A stretch of 64,000 bases of DNA from contig SAQL01000008.1 of assembly GCA_004020645.1 (NCBI GenBank), positions 124,001 through 188,000 on the forward strand, given 5' to 3'. Below, piece by piece: positions 19,898 through 27,862 of the stretch. Each line of letters opens with the position of its first letter. Within the stretch, counting starts at the first letter, position 1. Under the pieces are notes generated by a model that did not search any database, was not told the DNA's origin, and worked only from the letters and a program-made list of their open reading frames with translations. This stretch comes from Mesorhizobium sp. GTDB taxonomy: Bacteria; Pseudomonadota; Alphaproteobacteria; Rhizobiales; Rhizobiaceae. Both the position numbers and the translations under genes were made by a program.

Positions 19898-20533
19898 CTA
19901 CGCGGCAGCGGCAACTGCCCCGGTCGAGGCTACCACCGCATCCACCTTGGCCGATGCCTTGGCCAGGGCGGCGGTGACGGCGTCGGGACCCATGCCGACG
20001 CCTTCGATGCGGATGACTTCGACGTCGGTCATGCCGATGAAGCCAAGCACGCTGCGCAGGTAAGGGATGGCGTGATCCATCTGCACGGCGGCGCCTTCCG
20101 AATAGATGCCGCCCGAAGCGAGCACGATATAGACCTTCTTGCCGGTGACGAGGCCCTTCGGGCCACTCTCGCCATAGGCAAAAGTCTTGCCGGAACGGGC
20201 GACGTGATCGACCCAGGATTTCAGGGTCGACGAGATGCCGAAATTGATGAAACCGGTGGCCAAGATGATGGTGTCGGCCGCAAACAGCTCGTCCAGCACG
20301 CCGTCGGAAACACCGACGACTTCGGCCTGGCGCTGGGTGCGGGCCTCGACGGGCGTATAGATCCCGGTCGAATAGTCGGGATCGATGTGCGGCAGCGGGT
20401 TGGCCACGAGATCGCGGACGACCAGCTTGGCCGAAGGATCGGCGGCAAGCAGCTTCTCGGCAAGTTCGGTGGCGATGTGGGTCGAATGCGAAGCAGCGCC
20501 GCGCGGGCTGGAGGTGACAAGTAGGATGGACAT
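19898..20533 (-). CDS. azoR: FMN-dependent NADH-azoreductase
   Basis: This 211-residue flavodoxin-fold enzyme of the AzoR/AcpD type reduces quinones and azo compounds with NADH. Visible motifs are the FMN phosphate loop near LLVTSSPRGAASHSTHIA, FINFGISSTLKSWVDHVARS, and KVYIVLASGGIYSEG. ATG 20533 gives the usual MSILLVTSSPRG; the upstream extension is unlikely. The gene is divergent from a LysR regulator, with an AT-rich palindrome between them, a common arrangement for quinone-responsive azoR control. Confidence 0.95.
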   Translation of the reverse strand: MSILLVTSSPRGAASHSTHIATELAEKLLAADPSAKLVVRDLVANPLPHIDPDYSTGIYTPVEARTQRQAEVVGVSDGVLDELFAADTIILATGFINFGISSTLKSWVDHVARSGKTFAYGESGPKGLVTGKKVYIVLASGGIYSEGAAVQMDHAIPYLRSVLGFIGMTDVEVIRIEGVGMGPDAVTAALAKASAKVDAVVASTGAVAAAA

Positions 20534-20613
20534 GGCTGTGTCTCTCAGTGGGTTGGGCAGGTGGGGTTGAATGTCCCGGCAAATATGGATGTGGCGATCC
20601 ATTTAAAAAACTG

Positions 20614-20628
20614 GTATATTTTTTATAC
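20614..20628. promoter_or_regulatory. Palindrome in the azoR-lysR divergent promoter
   Basis: GTATA-TTTTT-TATAC (20614-20628), within the T-N11-A pattern expected for a LysR-type site, in the 121-base gap between azoR and the lysR gene. Confidence 0.6.
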
Positions 20629-20654
20629 TACCTATCTAGATTGTGGATATAACG

Positions 20655-21614
20655 ATGCAGCCCAACCCGACGCTCGACCAACTCCAGATCCTTGTGGCCG
20701 TCGCTGATACCGGCAGTTTCTCCGCCGCCGGGCGCAAGCTCAACCGCGCGCAATCGGTCGTCAGCTATGCCATCGCCAATCTCGAGGCGCAGCTCGGGCT
20801 GAAACTGTTCGAGCGCGAGGGCACGCGCGAGCCGCAACTGACCGAGATCGGCCGGGCGATGCTGGAGGACGCGCGACGCATGACCGGTGTGCTGCAGCGC
20901 ATCCGCTCGCGCGTCGATGGCCACCATCAGGGGCTGGAGGCCGAAGTGGCGCTGTCGGTCGATGCGGCGCTGCCCTCACCGGTGCTGGTGCGGGTGCTGA
21001 AGGCGTTCGAGGCTCAGTTTCCGACTGTCATGCTGCGCCTGCATATCGGCACGCTCGGCCTGATCCCCGATCATGTCGTCAGTGGGCAAGCCGATCTCGG
21101 TGTTGGCGGCCTGCTGGGCGAGGTCGATGTCCACCTTGTGCGCATCGGCTTCATGTCGATGGTTCTGGCCGCCGCGCCCAGCCACCCGCTGGCGCTGCTG
21201 CCGAAGCCGGTGGCGATCGAGGAGGTGCGCGAACACACCCAGCTCGTTGTCACCGACCAGTCCGAGCGCACCAAGGGGCGCGACTTTGGCGTCTTTGCCT
21301 ACCGCACCTGGCGGCTGACGGATCTGCGCACCAAACATATGCTGATGCGCGAGGGGCTGGGCTGGGGCGGGCTGCCGCGCTGGCTGATCGCCGACGATCT
21401 GACGAGCGGCCGTCTGGTCGAACTCGACCTGGAACCTTACAGCGAGGTGCGTTCGCCGCTGTTTGCCATGCACCGCGCCGATCGCAGTCCGAAGCCGGCG
21501 GCTGCCTGGCTGATCGACCAGTTCAAGCGCCAGCTCGGCTGCTTCAACGAGTTCGAGCCGGGCCAGGTGGCTACAGCGCCGCGCGTCCCCTCGGACGCGC
21601 AAAGGACGCTGTAG
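20655..21614 (+). CDS. LysR family transcriptional regulator
   Basis: This 319-residue regulator has an N-terminal winged helix (LDQLQILVAVADTGSFSAAG, then RAQSVVSYAIANLEAQLGLK) and a periplasmic-binding-like effector domain from about 95. It reads divergently from azoR and presumably controls it, judging by position and the shared palindrome. ATG 20655 is preferred; an in-frame GTG four codons upstream (20643) is possible. The gene ends near a hairpin at 21641. Confidence 0.93.
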   Translation: MQPNPTLDQLQILVAVADTGSFSAAGRKLNRAQSVVSYAIANLEAQLGLKLFEREGTREPQLTEIGRAMLEDARRMTGVLQRIRSRVDGHHQGLEAEVALSVDAALPSPVLVRVLKAFEAQFPTVMLRLHIGTLGLIPDHVVSGQADLGVGGLLGEVDVHLVRIGFMSMVLAAAPSHPLALLPKPVAIEEVREHTQLVVTDQSERTKGRDFGVFAYRTWRLTDLRTKHMLMREGLGWGGLPRWLIADDLTSGRLVELDLEPYSEVRSPLFAMHRADRSPKPAAAWLIDQFKRQLGCFNEFEPGQVATAPRVPSDAQRTL

Positions 21615-21640
21615 CGCTTTATAGTTGCGCGTGATCCTTT

Positions 21641-21657
21641 CCGAACCTTTGGTTCGG
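21641..21657. terminator. Hairpin between the convergent lysR and tetR genes
   Basis: CCGAACC-TTT-GGTTCGG, a perfect 7-base stem with a three-base loop, immediately before the tetR stop. The T-run is short, so termination is plausible but not certain. Confidence 0.5.
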
Positions 21658-21659
21658 GT

Positions 21660-22265
21660 TCATGCGCTAGGATTAGCTGGGGATAGTCCGTCGATGAGCG
21701 CGACGAGGACGGTGCGATAGTCCTCGGTCGAAGCGCCCGCTTCGACGGCCAACGCCGCGCGGTCGAAGGCGGCGGCGAGCAGCGCGGTCAGCGCTTCCAC
21801 CGGCAATCTCATCATGGCTTGCGAGCGCATCGCTGCAACCAGGCCTTCGCGCAGCGAGCGGTTGCCGTGGCGGTCGTCGATCTCGTCCATGGCGGCGCGG
21901 CCGAGCACGGCCGGTCCGTCGAGCAGCAGCAGCCGGGTGCGGCCAGGTGCGCGCATGGCGGCAAGATAGGCATCCGAGCCGGCGATCAGCGCGTCGCGGG
22001 CAAGCAGCGAGGGCGGCGAGGCGCGCTCGATCTCTTCCGCTACGGCCGCCGCTTCCTGCTCGACCACCGCCGCAAACAGCGCCTGCTTGTCGGCAAAGTG
22101 ATGATAGAGCGCACCGCGCGTTACACCGGCCGCAGCCACGATCTCGGGCGTACCGGTCTCCGCATAGGACTTTTCGGTGAACAATTTTCGCGCCGCGGCG
22201 ATCAGGTCGCCGCGCGTTGCTTCGGTGCGATCGCGGTTGGAGCGGCGCGCGGTTTTTTGTTGCAT
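21660..22265 (-). CDS. TetR family transcriptional regulator
   Basis: This 201-residue repressor starts [20 protein letters not shown]; the helix-turn-helix is at about 20-65 ([40 protein letters not shown]). The ligand domain is Ala-rich. ATG 22265 lies one base from the first of two 17-base palindromes shared with the divergent VOC gene, so it very likely represses itself and that gene. The upstream frame to 22343 would run through both operators and is rejected. Confidence 0.92.
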   Translation of the reverse strand: MQQKTARRSNRDRTEATRGDLIAAARKLFTEKSYAETGTPEIVAAAGVTRGALYHHFADKQALFAAVVEQEAAAVAEEIERASPPSLLARDALIAGSDAYLAAMRAPGRTRLLLLDGPAVLGRAAMDEIDDRHGNRSLREGLVAAMRSQAMMRLPVEALTALLAAAFDRAALAVEAGASTEDYRTVLVALIDGLSPANPSA

Positions 22266-22309
22266 ACATGCAGCCTGTATGTTATTCAATCCACATGCAG
22301 ACTGTATGT
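22266..22309. promoter_or_regulatory. Two TetR operators
   Basis: ACATGCAGCCTGTATGT (22266-22282) and ACATGCAGACTGTATGT (22293-22309) are near-identical quasi-palindromes of the form ACATGCAG-N-CTGTATGT, 27 bases centre to centre, between tetR and the VOC gene. Confidence 0.8.
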
Positions 22310-22330
22310 TATATGACGGGAGAAAAAAAG

Positions 22331-22753
22331 ATGAGGACGACAAGCTATTATCCGGTGCTGATGACTGGCGACGTTGCCGGCACGAAGGTCTTCTATGTCA
22401 CGCATTTCGGCTTCCGGCCGTTATTCGAGAGCGACTGGTACGTGCATCTGCAATCAGTCGAGGATCGCCGCGTCAATCTCGGCATCGTCCATGGCGATCA
22501 CGAAACGATCCCTGAGGAAGGGCGCGGCCGTACCTCCGGCCTGCTGATCAATTTCGAGGTCAAGAACCCGGATGCGGTGTACGAGCGGGTCATAGCCGCC
22601 GGCCTGCCAATTCTGCGAACGCTGCGCGACGAAGCCTTCGGCCAGCGCCATTTCATCACCAAGGATCCCAATGGCGTGCTGATCGACGTGATCAAGCCGA
22701 TCCCGCCAAGCGCCGAGTTTCTGGAGCAGTTTGTTGAAGGCGCGGCGGCCTGA
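22331..22753 (+). CDS. VOC/glyoxalase superfamily protein
   Basis: A 140-residue vicinal-oxygen-chelate protein: [20 protein letters not shown] opens the first beta-alpha-beta unit, then [20 protein letters not shown], and the end [20 protein letters not shown] is the usual last strand with the metal-site Glu replaced by Asp in LIDV. Substrate unknown; relatives act in glyoxal or antibiotic detoxification. ATG 22331 follows GGGAG. It is divergent from tetR and shares the two operators, so it is the likely target. Confidence 0.9.
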   Translation: MRTTSYYPVLMTGDVAGTKVFYVTHFGFRPLFESDWYVHLQSVEDRRVNLGIVHGDHETIPEEGRGRTSGLLINFEVKNPDAVYERVIAAGLPILRTLRDEAFGQRHFITKDPNGVLIDVIKPIPPSAEFLEQFVEGAAA

Positions 22754-22864
22754 GCGCGACAGCGGCTGGCAGGAACTGTCTGCAGATGTGACGTGAAGGC
22801 TTCAGCCGCATGGCCGGTCACGTCTTTGCGGTCTATGCTGAGGCTCATCAGCCTGGGCCACTCG

Positions 22865-23776
22865 ATGCGTGAAATCTGCCTTGTCCGCGCACCCTCAAAC
22901 CTTGGCCTGCGCCCGCTGAGGCCGGGTCATATACCGGGGACGTGGCGTGCGCCGCAGGTATTGACCGAAGCCGGCTTGATCGAGACGCTTTCGCCCCTCA
23001 AAGTGGTTGATCTCGATCGGCCCGCCTATAGCACGGAGCCGCAGCCGGGCACCCGGCTGCGCAACGGCAACGCGATACGCAGCTTCAATCTCGAACTCGC
23101 CGAAGTTGTTGCCGGCGCGATGAGGCGAGGCGAATTCCCGCTGGTCGTCGGCGGCGACTGCGCGGTCCTGCTTGGCGCATTGGCTGGCGCACGGCGATCT
23201 GGTCCGCTGGCGCTGGTCCATGTCGACGGCCACAGCGATTTCCGTCATCCGGGCAATTACGACATCAACGCTTCACTCGGCTCGGCGGCCGGCATGGACC
23301 TTGCGCTCGCCACCGGACGTGGCGAGCCGTTGCTGACCGACTGGCCCGATATCGCAAGCCCGCTTGTTGCGGACGAACAGGTGATTCAGATCGGCGAACG
23401 CGAGAACCGCGACCCCGACTTTGCCTGGCCGGACATCAATTCGACTGCGATGACGCTGATTGACGTCTTTGCCGTGCGAGAGCTTGGCGCGGCAAAGGTT
23501 TTGGAAAAGACCTGGAACACGCTGGCGCGAACCGGCTCGCCCTATTGGGTGCATTTCGATGTCGATGCGCTTGACCAGACGGTGATGCCGGCGGTGGATT
23601 CACCAGGCAGTCCCGGTATCGATCCCGACGCTCTCATCGCCATCCTCGCGGCGCTGGTGGCGGATTCGCGCTGTACCGGAATGGACATGACCATTTTCGA
23701 TCCGGACCTCGATCCGACTGGCGAGCTGGCGGTGCTGCTGGTTTCGCTGCTTGGCCAGATCTTTGCACCGCGATAA
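22865..23776 (+). CDS. Arginase/agmatinase family protein
   Basis: This roughly 303-residue ureohydrolase-fold protein shows VVGGDCAVLLG, LVHVDGHSDFRHPG, and HFDVDALDQTVMPAVDSPG. The D-H-D and D-x-D metal ligands are present, but the first His is Cys (GGDC) and the last Asp of DxDxxDP is replaced by Gln. One metal site is therefore unusual. It shares GGDC with the arginase-fold protein at 3141 but keeps the second His, and the two are not close. ATG 22865 (MREICLVRAPSNLG) is most likely; 22793 and 22835 are in-frame alternatives. Substrate unknown. Confidence 0.85.
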   Translation: MREICLVRAPSNLGLRPLRPGHIPGTWRAPQVLTEAGLIETLSPLKVVDLDRPAYSTEPQPGTRLRNGNAIRSFNLELAEVVAGAMRRGEFPLVVGGDCAVLLGALAGARRSGPLALVHVDGHSDFRHPGNYDINASLGSAAGMDLALATGRGEPLLTDWPDIASPLVADEQVIQIGERENRDPDFAWPDINSTAMTLIDVFAVRELGAAKVLEKTWNTLARTGSPYWVHFDVDALDQTVMPAVDSPGSPGIDPDALIAILAALVADSRCTGMDMTIFDPDLDPTGELAVLLVSLLGQIFAPR

Positions 23777-23779
23777 AGG

Positions 23780-24727
23780 TCAGCTTCGCGCCACTGGCAT
23801 CACCGTGACCTGAGTAATGCCGGAGCGCCGCACGACCGTGCACAGTGTTTCGCGACCGATGCGCTCGGCATCGAGCAAGCGCACCAGATCGTCGACGCCG
23901 GTGACCGGGCGGCCGTCGATGGCGGCGATGATGTCGCCCTCCTTCAGGCCCGCTCTGGCCGCCGGACTGTTCGCCTCGACGCTGCGCAGGCGCACGGCGG
24001 TGTTGCTCGACACTTGCGACAGAAGGGCGGCGCGACGCGGCAGGTTTGTCGTATCGGCCGAGACACCGATGAAGGCGCGGCGGACGCGGCCGAAGCGGAT
24101 GATCTCCGAAATGACGAAATTGGCGGTGTTGGAGGCAACCGCGAAGGCAATGCCTTGCGCGCCATGGATCATGGCGGTGTTGACACCGATGACCTCGCCC
24201 GCCGACGACACCAGCGGTCCGCCGGAATTGCCGGGGTTGAGCGCTGCATCGGTCTGGATGACATCGTCGATCAGCCGGCCGGTGGAGGCACGCATCGAGC
24301 GGCCGAGCGCCGAAACGACACCTGATGTGACGGTCCATTCGAATCCGAGCGGGTTGCCGATGGCGATGGCGATCTGGCCGCGCCGCAGGCGCTTGGAATC
24401 GCCGAGCGGCGCGATATCGGCAAAGCTGCCGTCGGCACGCACCAGCGCGATGTCGGTGTCGGGGTCGCGGCCGAGAACACGGCCTTCTCTGGAGACGCCG
24501 TCCGGCATGGTGACGCGGACGCTGCGGGCATCGCCGACGACGTGGAAATTGGTGACGACCAGCCCGTCCGGCGTGATGACGAAGCCTGAGCCTTGGCCGC
24601 CGGCGCCACCGATGCGCTCGATGCGGCAGACGGCGGGACCGATGCGGTCCACGGCATCGGCGACCGTTGCCGAATAATCATCGAGCAGCGCATCGTCGAA
24701 CTGCAATTGCTGGGCGGGGAGGGACAT
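23780..24727 (-). CDS. S1C (HtrA/DegP-type) serine protease with PDZ domain, no signal peptide
   Basis: This 315-residue protein has a trypsin-like domain at about 25-215 with an intact triad (His in VVTNFHVVGDA, Asp in DPDTDIALV, Ser in NPGNSGGPLV), then one PDZ domain at about 225-310 (NSPAARAGLKEGDIIAAIDG). Unlike DegP/DegQ, it has no signal peptide or membrane anchor in the chosen reading, so a cytoplasmic location is likely. ATG 24727 follows GGAG. It reads divergently from a sister protein whose triad is destroyed. It converges on the arginase-fold gene with three bases between stops. Confidence 0.92.
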   Translation of the reverse strand: MSLPAQQLQFDDALLDDYSATVADAVDRIGPAVCRIERIGGAGGQGSGFVITPDGLVVTNFHVVGDARSVRVTMPDGVSREGRVLGRDPDTDIALVRADGSFADIAPLGDSKRLRRGQIAIAIGNPLGFEWTVTSGVVSALGRSMRASTGRLIDDVIQTDAALNPGNSGGPLVSSAGEVIGVNTAMIHGAQGIAFAVASNTANFVISEIIRFGRVRRAFIGVSADTTNLPRRAALLSQVSSNTAVRLRSVEANSPAARAGLKEGDIIAAIDGRPVTGVDDLVRLLDAERIGRETLCTVVRRSGITQVTVMPVARS

Positions 24728-24876
24728 GGCAGGGCTCCGTGTCTTTAGAGCAAGATGAAGGATGCCTATATGTGCGGAGCGGCCGGATCGGCCGCGACCT
24801 GACCAGATGGCCAGTCCAACGCCCAACTAGCCGTCAGGCGAGTACCCGCCAACGCGCTGCCGAGCGATATCTGGGT

Positions 24877-24977
24877 TAGAGCGACGAGCGTCCATTGGAC
24901 GCTCAAAGTACGCTTTAAGACTTTGAGTTCTCGCATCGTGCTTTCCGAAAATTGATTCCGATTTTCGGGCCGATGCG
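24877..24977 (-). repeat. Dispersed intergenic repeat, copy A
   Basis: Read on the minus strand it matches the plus-strand copy at 32071-32160 over about 90 bases: shared blocks ATCGGAATC, TTTCGGAA, GATGCG, AGCGTACTTTG, CGTC and GACGC...CGTCGCTCT in the same order. Two internal hairpins are visible: GCGTCC/GGACGC and CCGAAAAT/ATTTTCGG. It occupies the space between the two protease genes. Confidence 0.7.
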
Positions 24978-24998
24978 AAAAAAACCCAGGAGACCACC

Positions 24999-25871
24999 AT
25001 GAGCGACTTCAATCTGAGCGCATTTTCCGACGCCATCGCCGATATTGGCGCGGCAGCAGCGCCGGCGACCGCGAGCTTCGCCACGCATCAGCATCGCACC
25101 GCGACCGCCTTCCACTGGCGCGACGGCTATTTTGTCGCTGCCGAGGAGGCGGTGGAGGCCGGCGAGGAGATCGAGCTGACGCTTTCTTCGGGCGCCAAGG
25201 TGACGGCTGAGCTGGTCGGCCGCGATCCATCCACTGGTACCGCCCTTCTGAAGCCGACCGGCGCGCCGGACGTGCCGCCGCTGGCCAAGGCGGGCACGGT
25301 GCGGCCAGGCCATCTGGCCATCGCTGTGGGCAATAGCGACGGTGCGGGGCTCGTCGCATTCGGCACGGTCGGTGAGGTCGGTCCGGCTTGGCGCTCGATG
25401 CGCGGCGGCACGATCGACCGGCGCATCAATCTGGCCGTCAATGCCGGCGGCCGTTTCGAGGGCGGCCCGGTTCTCGACGCCAACGGCGCCCTGATCGGCA
25501 TGCTGCTGTTCGGGCCGCGCCGGCGGGCGCTGGTCATGCCTTACGAGACGATCGAACGGGCGGTGGCGGCGCTGCGCGAGAAGGGTCATGTCGCGCGCGG
25601 CTATCTCGGCGCCGGCCTGCATCCGATCCGCAATGGCGACACGCATGGCGCGATGGTGATGAGCCTCGACGACGATGGCCCGGCGAAAGCGGCCGGCCTG
25701 CATCTTGGCGACATCATCGTGTCGTGGAACGGCGAGGCCGTCTATGGTCCGCGCGACCTGATCCGCAGGCTCGGGCCGGACAGCGCCGGCGCGTCGGTGA
25801 CGCTCGGCGTGGTGCGCGGCGGCGAACGGCGCGATGTCGTGCTGACTATCGGCGAAAAGCCGCTGAGCTGA
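24999..25871 (+). CDS. Catalytically dead HtrA-like protein (trypsin-fold plus PDZ)
   Basis: This 290-residue protein aligns with the protease at 23780-24727 by order and spacing, but the triad is lost. The His region reads GYFVAAEEAVEAG, the Asp region RDPSTGTALLKP, and the Ser region LAVNAGGRFEGGPVLDANG instead of NPGNSGGP. Fold signatures remain (LAIAVGNSDG, GGPVLDANGALIGMLLFG), and the PDZ domain is intact (GPAKAAGLHLGDIIVSWNGE). It is likely a binding or regulatory pseudoprotease. ATG 24999 follows AGGAG. The LuxR-type gene begins nine bases after its stop, so they are co-transcribed. Confidence 0.85.
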   Translation: MSDFNLSAFSDAIADIGAAAAPATASFATHQHRTATAFHWRDGYFVAAEEAVEAGEEIELTLSSGAKVTAELVGRDPSTGTALLKPTGAPDVPPLAKAGTVRPGHLAIAVGNSDGAGLVAFGTVGEVGPAWRSMRGGTIDRRINLAVNAGGRFEGGPVLDANGALIGMLLFGPRRRALVMPYETIERAVAALREKGHVARGYLGAGLHPIRNGDTHGAMVMSLDDDGPAKAAGLHLGDIIVSWNGEAVYGPRDLIRRLGPDSAGASVTLGVVRGGERRDVVLTIGEKPLS

Positions 25872-25879
25872 GAAGATCG

Positions 25880-26530
25880 ATGGTAAGTCACGGGATCATG
25901 GGGCGGCGGCTGACGGTGCTGATCGCGCTCGATGACGCCGTGCGCGCCGAACACCTGTCGACGACCCTTGCCGCGACTGAGGATCTGCTGCCGCTTGTGA
26001 CCGGCAGCGCCGATAGCGGCGACAGAGCCGATGTCGCGGTCGTCGATGACAATTACCTGGAAAGAGGGGGACTGGAAGGCGGGGCCAACGATCCAGCGAT
26101 ACCTCAGGTGCTCCTGTCTCAACGAGCGAGCCGGCAGCGGCCGGTCGATACCGTGTTTGCCGTGCTGCCGGCGGCAGCGGACGATCTGCTGGTCGCTGCC
26201 GCCGCGCGGCTGGCGGCGGCTGGCTATCGGATCTCGGGCGAGGGACGCCCCTTGTCCGATCGGCATGACGATTTCGCCTTCCATGACGACGACCTCTCCG
26301 ACGAGGAGCCGCTCGACGACAGGGCCGAGCGGCCGGCGCTTTCGCCGCGCGAGAGCGAAGTGCTGGCGCTTTTGGCCGAGGGTGCGCCCAACAAGGTGAT
26401 CGCGCGGCGCTTGAACATTTCCGTGCACACGGCGAAGTTCCACGTCGCGGCGATCCTCATCAAGCTAGGTGCGGCCAATCGCACCGACGCGATCGCCATC
26501 GCCATGCGGCAAGGCCTGGTGCTGGTCTAA
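25880..26530 (+). CDS. LuxR-type helix-turn-helix regulator with degenerate receiver-like domain
   Basis: A 216-residue protein. The C-terminal GerE/LuxR helix-turn-helix (about 150-215) is clear: LSPRESEVLALLAEGAPNKV, ARRLNISVHTAKFHVAAILI. The first 120 residues have receiver-like strands (LTVLIALDDAVRAEHL, ADVAVVDDNYLERGG) but the acidic pocket and conserved Thr/Lys are not convincing. It lies nine bases after the pseudoprotease gene, suggesting one signalling unit. ATG 25880 or 25898 (MGRRLTV) are possible starts. Target genes unknown. Confidence 0.85.
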   Translation: MVSHGIMGRRLTVLIALDDAVRAEHLSTTLAATEDLLPLVTGSADSGDRADVAVVDDNYLERGGLEGGANDPAIPQVLLSQRASRQRPVDTVFAVLPAAADDLLVAAAARLAAAGYRISGEGRPLSDRHDDFAFHDDDLSDEEPLDDRAERPALSPRESEVLALLAEGAPNKVIARRLNISVHTAKFHVAAILIKLGAANRTDAIAIAMRQGLVLV

Positions 26531-26580
26531 TTTGTCGTTCCAAAGCCTACGCAGCGTAATCAACATCCGGCGTGTTGGGG

Positions 26581-26610
26581 CCTTGCGCGGAACGCGACCG
26601 CCGCGCAAGG
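26581..26610. other. Strong hairpin before the SDR gene
   Basis: CCTTGCGCGG and CCGCGCAAGG form a perfect 10-base stem with a 10-base loop (26591-26600). It has no T-run; it may end the LuxR transcript or lie in the SDR leader, 38 bases before its start. Confidence 0.5.
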
Positions 26611-26647
26611 ATCACGCCTGCAATGTTGAAAGGGAGGCGCGGAAGAC

Positions 26648-27514
<867 letters not shown>

Positions 27515-27614
27515 CGGCACCAGACGCCGTTCTCACTCCTCAGCCTTGCTGGCTTTGAGGCGACCGTGCAGAATTGTCTAGGCCTAGGCTTCAGTTCAAC
27601 ACCGAACCGGGGAA

Positions 27615-27648
27615 CAAAAACCCCGCCGGCGAGGGGGTACCGGCGGGG
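27615..27648 (-). terminator. Rho-independent terminator, minus strand
   Basis: CCCCGCCGG (27621-27629) and CCGGCGGGG (27640-27648) with a 10-base loop; on the minus strand the stem is followed by five T. It lies about 210 bases after the OmpA-family stop. Confidence 0.75.
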
Positions 27649-27783
27649 CTCATGTGTCCCGCTGGAGTCGGGACAGGGCAGGGAAGCCCTCGTCAGAATC
27701 TGGGGTGGACGACCTCGCGATTCAATGCCTGGTTAAATCGCGACATACATTCTCCTTCAAGCTCGGCTCATTGCCGGAAATTG

Positions 27784-27856
27784 CCCATCCCGGTGAAACC
27801 GGGGTGGGCTACGTCTTCCCGCATAGATTCCAGAAACCGGGTCAGGTTTCTGGAAT
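27784..27856. other. Two hairpins after the OmpA-family gene
   Basis: A perfect 12-base stem ATTCCAGAAACC/GGTTTCTGGAAT (27827-27838 and 27845-27856) starts six bases after the OmpA-family stop. A second, interrupted one, CCCatcCCGGT/ACCGGggtGGG, lies at 27784-27808. Neither has a T-run; they may stabilise the mRNA end. Confidence 0.5.
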
Positions 27857-27862
27857 TGCGAG

